Assembly: GCA_001465935.1 (NCBI GenBank)
Contig: LNKV01000034.1
Span: 62,001-126,000 of the forward strand
Source of the DNA: Clarireedia homoeocarpa
Taxonomy: Eukaryota > Ascomycota > Leotiomycetes > Helotiales > Rutstroemiaceae
Length of the DNA: 64,000 nt
Direction of reading: 5' to 3'
Shown here: piece after piece, positions 57,145 to 64,000 of the stretch
Layout of the letters: each line of letters begins with the position of its first letter
Position numbering within the stretch: position 1 is the first letter of the stretch
The notes under the pieces: generated by a model
Told to the model about the DNA's origin: nothing
Databases searched by the model: none
What the model saw: only the letters and a program-made list of their open reading frames with translations
Program-made: the position numbers and the translations under genes

Positions 57145-57448
57145 CTACTATTACTATCGCCGTATTCGTTACATCGGACTTCCGCAGGCAGTTGTCAATG
57201 CAATCAATATTTGTGATCGTATGGAAGGTTTGAGAAAGTACCGCGACGAGGCTATGGACGTGCTTAATTGGCCGACCCATCTGTGCTAGCTCCCGATAGC
57301 TCCTGCTTAGTAATCATCACAACCTCCTACTCATGTCGACAAGAACTTCACGTACTCAAAAGACCATTTCTTGGAACTAATAAACTTCTCCAGTATGCAT
57401 TATACTTCTAGCCAACTACTATGAATTATTTCTAAAAAAATTCCATCG
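57145..57448. other. Intergenic stretch, nothing recognised
   Basis: About 300 bp between the SR140-like start codon and the 3' end of the permease gene. Contains the SR140-like promoter. Confidence 0.5.
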
Positions 57449-59484
57449 CTACAGTTGCACTTCAATGATTGGCCCCTTCCACTCATGCCTCCCTCGCACC
57501 AGATAGTACAGCACACTGAATATCATCACGGATCCTGTGACCAGAGAACTATAGTTCATCGTTGCTGCTTTCACAGGTATTACAGGTGGCCAAAAGCTGA
57601 AGAACAGGATTATCGTTAGATAGACGATAGCAAACATGTTGTTGAGAATTCCAAACAATCCAGGTATATGCCATGGTCCTAGAGGCCATAATGTGTTAGT
57701 TTGCAGCAACATGTAAAGGACCCCAAATCAGAGATATAAGAGTGGATGGCCTTGGAAAAAGTGTGACCTACCCCATATTAATTGAGCACCTGCGGTGTTG
57801 ACTATTATTGGTCTGTCCGAATTGTTCGATGGTACTTCTTGGAATCCTCCTGTCGTTCGACGATAAAGTAGAAGAACTGCACAGATTAAGTATGATGTGT
57901 AGAGCCCTGCTACGGAGAGAGAGATGACATCGTTAAAGGCCGTTGCTGATCCGATGTTGATTAATGCAAGAAGGCATGAGACTATGGTAGTAATGGCGAT
58001 TGACCATAACGGAATTGTAGTACGAGGATTGACCTAAAAGATATGAATATATCAGCTGCTTGAACAGCTTTCTACACCAAAGGAGACTAGTCCTTGGGGC
58101 TTGGTGATTCCAACTCACTCGTTGAAGAGTCCTCCAGCCGGGCAAACCACGATCCCTCGCAAATGACCAGAACATCCGGGAAGTAGAAGCTAAAATCCCG
58201 ACAGTGGCACATAGAGCTAGGATGGTGACAATGGAGGCCATTGTCGCGGCGCCGCCGGTTGACTGCGTTGCTTGGAGAAAAATCTCCATGAATGGATAAC
58301 CTGTATTAGTTGCCAGCGCGTCGTCAAGATTGCCAATGCAGAAAAGCAACGCGACGACCATGGCGAACCCCAAGCTTCCATTGATTACAACACTTAACAT
58401 AATGGATCTAGGTACGACGAGAGATGGATTGCGGATTTCCTCGGACATCTGTAGAGGGGATTAATGCAACGTACATGTATTGCTGGTTTCAAAAGCGTGG
58501 CACTCACATGAAATGCTCCGTCCGCACCTAAACATCGTTAGTGACTTCCACAATGCGCAATCAAAGGCTGCTTACCGACGAAAGCGAAGACGTTCCCAAT
58601 TAAGCCGACGAAAAATGAAACACCTTGGGTTGGCCACCCTCCTCCGTTCATCCATACAGTGAAGACATTCTTGGCCGTGTCGTGGGGTGCGAGTATGATT
58701 AGGGGAATTAGGATAACGAAGAACCCCAAGATATGCAACACCAAAATCAATCCCTCGAATTTTGGCAGCAAACTACTGACAACTGCGTTAATGAATACAG
58801 CAAAGAATATTACCAACCAGTACAGCAAAGTCCCCTGCCATCCTTTAGGCTCGTAGGTCGGTACCGTCAACGCAATAAGTCCTTGGATGAGTGTGCCGGT
58901 AAGGTACCCTCCTGATGCCACTGCACCTTGCCAGCCCCCAACCGTCAACCACCCAGTTATATAACTTAGGAACTTCGAGCATGATGGCGGAGCGAGCATG
59001 GATACCCAATGATACTGTCCACCAGAAGTTGGAGCCATTGATACAAGCTCTGAGAGAGTAGAGAACACAGAGAGGTTGCCAATCCATATGAAAAGGAAAC
59101 CATATACGATTCCCGCTGGGCCACCATTTTGCAGGCCGCTTAAGAAGAGAATGAGACTTCCTTCCCAGGTGATGAGGACTGTGCAGCTGAAACCTAGTAT
59201 CGACATGAACCCGAAGTTCCTCTGTTCATGTACTTTGTTAGCAACGGACGGAACGCCTTACGTTAATATTAACAAGCAGACCATAGGTAGAAAAAGGAGG
59301 GAATGCTATTCAGAGATAGAGACGAGCCCAAACACCAAGAACGAACCTTCAGAACCGGTTTCTTGCCCAACCGTGCCAATTCATTCCGGTCTCTGCTATC
59401 ACTGAGATGTCGTGCTGCAGCATTATTCTGGAATGAGCCGAGCTCCACCACCCCCATCTCTTGACCCTTCGCGTTGAAAGCCAT
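57449..59484 (-). CDS. Amino acid / GABA permease (APC superfamily)
   Basis: Six exons (59484–59347, 59221–58576, 58527–58508, 58448–58119, 58033–57772, 57678–57449) give 541 residues. Proton-coupled uptake of an amino acid, GABA or choline-like compound at the plasma membrane or vacuole is inferred from family. The soluble N-terminus leads into RNFGFMSILGFSCTVLITWE. About twelve hydrophobic spans follow, with SELVSMAPTSGGQYHWVSML, GWLTVGGWQGAVASGGYL, ADGAFH–MSEEIRNPSLVVPR and TSRMFWSFARDRGLPGW–TLQR–VNPRTTIPLW as family landmarks. Exon 3 is a 20-nt micro-exon coding GADGAFH. Without it the AFH–MSEE sequence would be lost, so its use is well supported. Substrate not determinable. Confidence 0.93.
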
Positions 59485-60043
59485 TGTCTATGAAGAGAAG
59501 CAAAATTCCCAAGTGTCGGTAATAGTATTATATCACCTTCAGGTCAATTGCAGAAGCTCTGTGTTTTCTTTCTTTTCAAGTAGAAATACTTATTATAGCT
59601 GGCGAAAAAAAGTCAAACGGTCAACAAGAAAAGCATTCAGGGTATTGAAACAGGGCTGCTTCAAGAACAGAAAAAGGAAGAAAAAAAACCGAGATGGAAG
59701 GAGCTCTTCGAGGAGCGATATCTATTTCAGTCTAGCCAAGTGTCAAATCGTTGCAGTAACTACAAGGGCGCGCATGAACTGGACGCGCTCCATGTGCTTG
59801 TGTTCATACTTTGGTGGCGTTTGGAGGTGGTTCAATTTGCCATTCTGCACAACATAAAACGAATCAGCGCTACCCTACATGAAGAGGGGCGAGTCAGATT
59901 TGAGCTGGGGGAAGTCCAATAGGAGCCAGGTGCGCTCCTTTCACTTTCAAATTTAACCAGAACGAAAGATATAGCCAAATGTCTATCTACAGATTAAGTA
60001 CATGTAACCTCGTATTATGAATTATATAAATAGGTGATGGACA
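59485..60043. other. Intergenic stretch, nothing recognised
   Basis: About 560 bp holding the permease promoter and the 3' region of the rhodopsin-like gene. Lysine-rich short frames only. Confidence 0.5.
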
Positions 60044-61442
60044 CTATTCACTGGCAATACTTGGGCCCCTCCTGTGGCCGTTGTTCTGTACGTCTATGTT
60101 CCAAGTACGAGTCTCTCGTATGATTCTAGATTCACTTGTTTGACTCTGTCCATCCCAGCCAGGTCCATCACCGGTCACCACTGTCGCCGTTACTTCCGAA
60201 CCAGCAACTGGTTCTGGTGCCGCAATGTTCGATAGCTCATGACTCTGCGTAGTCACACGGCTAGGTAAGCTAATGGACCATTTTCCGCTCATGAACTTCC
60301 CCATCTTAGACTTCTTGCTTCCTGTGCCTCGACTGCTTGATCCTCCGGAGTTGTATATATTGTAATCATCGATAGTTGTGTTGCCCCTTCGACGCAGATC
60401 ATCTGCTCGCATGAGGCCTGATTCGAGACTGGCTAAAAACGGCTTGAGATAGGGGAAGCAGGCTGTGACTATGCTGAGAGACTGCACAACCTGAGTACTG
60501 ATTGACGCTGGCCAGGGATCGAAAGCTGGGTCATGTACAGGTTTGTTTATATAGTATATCTGGACTGAGACTGCAGCGATGACACTCGGTTCTATTAGCT
60601 TTGAGAGTGATCGCTAAATGGAGAAAAGGGGCTTACAAGACGCGCGTTCCAAATACCAAAATGATAGTAGCTCTCCGGCTCCAGTCCACCTGTATGTGCA
60701 GTGCTATTACTGTTATGATCAAAATCAATCCAGCGTCGGTTATGATGTTCATAGCTGAAACATAATTCCAAAAGGCAACCTTACAGAGCGTCAGCCTGGA
60801 AGTTTAACCACCATCAGGGACTACAAACCCGATTGAAGCATATGCCATGAATGGTGTCCCATACTGTGGGTACATGGCATTGAAATAAGGTAGCGACAAT
60901 GGAGCTGACGGTCCAGAGCAATATGATTAACCCAAGGGACTGAGATACTCTTCTTTCGGAAGATATAGGTGTTAGACTATGAAAGAAAACCACTGTTGAC
61001 ATCTTTGCGAAACATAAACTCGCAATGAAGAGTGAACTCGACGCATATTCAGCCTGCGCAAAATGGTCAGTATATACCCATGGCCTAGATGCGCAGGGAA
61101 CAATCTCACTTTCAGCATCGTTTCCTCATCTTCACGGCTGAGAGTTGTGATGAATTGTCCAAATCCATTTGCACATTGAATCGCAACAGCTACCGACTGA
61201 CCGATTGCAAACACCTGAGAGCGAAGTAGTTAGCAGAGTATTATATCCATAAGTGCCGACTCCGATACCAGTGATATTGTTATTAAATAGTCCTGCCATT
61301 CAAGTTTCTTCAGAACTCCCAGCTTCGTCGCAAGGCGCGCAAATACGCTGAGGAAAGCAATGACAAGGGGTATCCACACAAAGATCTGTACTAAGGGAGT
61401 CTTGTTGGTATCTGTGATCAGCGCCTGCGTCTGATTCATCAT
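60044..61442 (-). CDS. Rhodopsin-domain fungal integral membrane protein (PTH11-like)
   Basis: Five exons (61442–61269, 61214–61110, 61053–60829, 60779–60637, 60584–60044) give 395 residues. Seven hydrophobic spans occur over the first ~280 residues: VQIFVWIPLVIAFLSVFARL, YLITISL–VFAIGQSVAVAI, SSLFIASLCFAKMSTVVFF, LIILLWTVSSIVATLFQC, AFWNYVSAMNIITDAGLILI, ATIILVFGTRVF–VIAAVSV and the VVQSLSIVTACFPYLKPFLA region. The cytosolic tail is Ser/Gly/Thr-rich. This is the layout of the fungal rhodopsin-domain (DUF, PTH11-related) family, which is often linked to surface sensing. Ligand is unknown. The last acceptor is CGAG, nine bases after a CTAAT branch site, the only choice that keeps frame. Confidence 0.87.
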
Positions 61443-61940
61443 GAAAAGAGTGTAGAGAAGGCTCGATCAGAAATCGGAGAGGTCCAGACGCGGGAAAGAA
61501 GACCTCGAGCTGTAGCCATTTTGGCCATGGGCTTGTTACTTGCCAGACCCGGTGTGCTCAAATAGAGATGAAGGGTGGTCAGCAAGAGGATTCGTAACTG
61601 CGCAAAACTGTGATACGATTGTACAAACACGCCCGCTGTTGGTACGGCGGTCCTGGTACGGCATTGGAGGGAGTTGCGATTGGTTGTAACTATCTGCCGA
61701 AGATGGAGAGGTTAAGGTTACGTGAAATTGAGGTCGCACAACACTCTATCCAAATTGATTCAATACACAGAATACGCACCTGCATCTGTCAAAGGTCGTA
61801 TCTCGTCAAATGCACTCGCTGGTTTCCTAAATCCTAAACCTTGTGTTACTCAATCTTATAGGTACTCCTTTCACCCGTACACAACTTGAATCGCAAAATC
61901 CTTTTTTCATTTTTCAAACCCCCAGGAATCGGCTTTCATC
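61443..61940. other. Divergent intergenic region
   Basis: About 500 bp between the starts of the rhodopsin-like gene (minus) and the GNAT gene (plus). A T-rich leader precedes 61941. Nothing further recognised. Confidence 0.55.
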
Positions 61941-62715
61941 ATGTCTTTCAAATTAGAAGAAGTCAATCCAGCCACAGATTTCGACGAGCTTATTGAGTGT
62001 GAATGGATTTCTTACGAAAACCCCTACCAGTCCTTCTTCCGTCTTTTCTGTCCAATCATTGGTGATGGTCCCAATGCCCGCGAGGAGTCGTTGAAAGAAG
62101 CAACAGCACGTCAACTCGAATGGCATCAATCTGATCCCACCAGTTACTGGCACAAAATCGTCGATCCTAAATCAGGAAGGATCGCGGCAGCTGCATTATG
62201 GAAAATTCATCCCACCAATCCTTTTGAGCACCAAGAGGATCATTCTGAAGCATACTGGTTTCCGGAAGGAGGTCAACGAGACTTCGTCACCAAAGCATTG
62301 CAACGCTTCGATGCCCCTCGAGCCAAGATGGGACAGCGCCCTCAAGTTTGTACGTGAGCGGACCCTGCTCTAGTCCCCTGCTAATAGCCGTTTAGATTTG
62401 AATATCATCTACACCCATCCAGACTTCAGGCGAATGGGTCTTGCCGATATGATTCTGGACTGGGGTATCAACAAGGCGAAGGACATGGGTGTTGAAATGT
62501 GGCTTGATGCAACTGTTTACGGCGTTCCTCTATACAAAAAGCACGGCTTTGTGGTTGTGAATGAGAATAGCCTAAGTCCTGAGGCAACGGGGGAAGTCAG
62601 CGAGGAGTGGAAGAAGATTGATAAGGAGCTTTCTCCCATGATTATGTGGCAGATGTGGCGCCCTGCAGAAGGTCCTTTCCAGGAAGGGGTGACGAAGAAA
62701 CCATGGGAGGTCTAG
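61941..62715 (+). CDS. GNAT-family acetyltransferase
   Basis: Two exons (61941–62349, 62396–62715; 46-nt intron, donor GTACGT) give 242 residues. The start FKLEEVNPATDFDELIECEW is typical of fungal GNAT proteins acting on small molecules. The acetyl-CoA region is split by the intron: RPQV–YLNIIYTHPDFRRMGLAD, where THPDFRRMGLADMIL carries the R/Q-x-x-G-x-A/G motif. LDATVYGVPLYKKHGFVVVN is the C-terminal motif B. The tail contains PMIMWQMWRP. Substrate is unknown; neighbours give no pathway clue. Confidence 0.9.
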
Positions 62716-64000
62716 CTCGGCGATCATTCCGGGGACTTTTCCTCACTACTTGGAGTACATTCCGGGTGCTGGGGGGTAAGGCTTGGCTTACAGGGTTGTA
62801 TTTGCGGTCTCCGATTGGCAACATCTATCTCGTCGAGGTTGATAAATGAAACAAAGAAAGAAGTCAAACCGAGCTCTACTGAACAGATTATACTTGTAAT
62901 GGTCCGAGCTGAAAGACCTGGAGACGCATACTGTATTATTTCAGGGATTACCATGAAACCACCTGTGCATAGTTGACTAAGGATTCTTACATACTTCGGA
63001 CTCCCCCTCTCTTCTTTAACCGACCCAAAGAAAAGCTGTTCTGGCACGCCTGCTTTTACTGTATCACTTCGTAAGACTACAACTTAAGCACCATAATTCC
63101 GACTCGAAGCAGTCAAGTTATCTTGGATTCTGTCACACAATTCTGTACCTTCGTATTCGGAACTATGCACCTCGCGACTTTGCTATACAAGGAAATGGCT
63201 TTCACACACTCACTAGCATTTTTATGTACAGCTCTCTACGTTCCACAAGAACAGCCTTCATTCAGCGGCCGAGATCCTGGCTTTATTCTTATCATTGTGC
63301 GACAGCTCGGCTGCATGTCCCATCAAATGACTTAAGCTTATGGTCATGCATGGATGGGCAGAATAAGATTTGTAAGTAGGGTTTGGTGTGGTGGGTTGAT
63401 ATAAACCTCGGGTCTGTCTATTCTCAGCCTGAGAATGATACGACTCATAAAGCACAAGTGCGGCGCAGCAGTATACGCACTCTGGCAATTCACAGAGTCA
63501 TGCGGTAGTTCGGACGCGGCAGCTTAAGGTGCCAGCCACCCAGTCTCTCGGGTCACACTAACCCTCGGCATCATAAGCAGCTCTTTATCATAGCATTCTC
63601 CCTGGCCAATCGGTTCAACTGGTTGCTATTAGCACTTCAAACTTTGGAGCGTTGCAACCCAACATCGCCCTGAGAAGACTTTATCTTGAGCTCAATTTCA
63701 ACTGCTCTCCTTCATTACAAAGCATATCGGGCCTTCTGCCCGTCCGTGATACTTCACAGTGTATTAACATTGGACGAAAAGACTAGCTCTGCTCTACCCA
63801 TAGTTCTTGCCGCAATGGCAGTCGGAACTTGGCATGAGATGAGCCAATGCTTTAGATAATTCCTTTGCAACGATATGACAAGGCTGTGCCGCAGAGTTAC
63901 TATCCATATGTCGAATGATGACTGAACGCCCTCAGTGCCACATCCGTGCCAGATATTAGTGATTTACCACCCTATAATGTGATCGGATACGAAATATACC
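62716..64000. other. Gene-free right end
   Basis: About 1.28 kb. Short frames near 62724–63047 and 63123–63488 show no domain or splice continuity. The beginning probably contains the 3' region of the acetyltransferase gene. Confidence 0.5.

Noticed and set aside
1..64000. CRISPR arrays, bacterial operons, ribosome binding sites, prophage or insertion sequences
   Set aside because: The window is fungal nuclear DNA with intron-bearing genes; no regularly spaced repeats or prokaryotic gene arrangement was seen.

Overview
This window is nuclear DNA of a filamentous ascomycete (Pezizomycotina). The evidence is many short GT–AG introns (mostly 45–115 nt) with CTAAC/CTAAT-like branch sites, gene spacing of about 2–3 kb, and Pezizomycotina-type proteins: a DUF2421-type aromatic-acid-exporter-like protein, a Zn2Cys6 regulator, a HeLo-domain protein, a PTH11/rhodopsin-like membrane protein and a GABA-permease-like transporter. 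Protein similarity suggests Leotiomycetes, but that is a recollection-based inference.

Layout. 1–13 kb: Sir2-type deacetylase (–), a ten-exon ArAE/Bre4-like membrane protein (+), vacuolar endopolyphosphatase (+) and an HD-domain cyanamide-hydratase-like enzyme (+). 13–19 kb is a decaying accessory segment. It holds a broken FAD monooxygenase, a broken unrecognised gene, and two inverted tRNA-Ser(AGA) genes. Both tRNA genes carry a ~50-nt insert in the variable arm that looks like a spliceosomal intron. 19–29 kb: a small unknown protein (–), ERB1 (–) divergent from a Zn2Cys6 regulator (+), and a HeLo–pseudokinase (–). 29–39 kb: ERV29/SURF4 cargo receptor (–), verprolin (–), a mitochondrial two-TM protein (+), a CHORD–CS co-chaperone (–), a glutaredoxin-like protein (+) and an HpcH/HpaI aldolase (–). 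39–42 kb is a gene-poor stretch with hairpins and tandem repeats. 42–64 kb: gluconokinase (+), branched-chain dehydrogenase E2 (–) divergent from ATP10 (+), Gos1 SNARE (–), a MOB-family protein (–) divergent from LEO1 (+), a patatin-like protein without its catalytic dyad (+), an SR140-like splicing factor (–), an APC-family permease (–), a rhodopsin-like membrane protein (–) and a GNAT acetyltransferase (+).

Most genes are housekeeping and unrelated in pathway. Loose links are mitochondrial (E2, ATP10, glutaredoxin-like, two-TM protein), secretory (ERV29, Gos1), nuclear (Sir2, LEO1, ERB1, SR140-like) and cell death/signalling (HeLo–pseudokinase, CHORD–CS). Exon joins were worked out by hand from frame, splice motifs and family continuity, and every multi-exon model given here sums to a multiple of three. 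The strongest unusual signal is the pair of tRNA-Ser genes: their tRNA halves are identical, while the inserts have diverged but kept GTAAGT, CTAAC and a YAG end.
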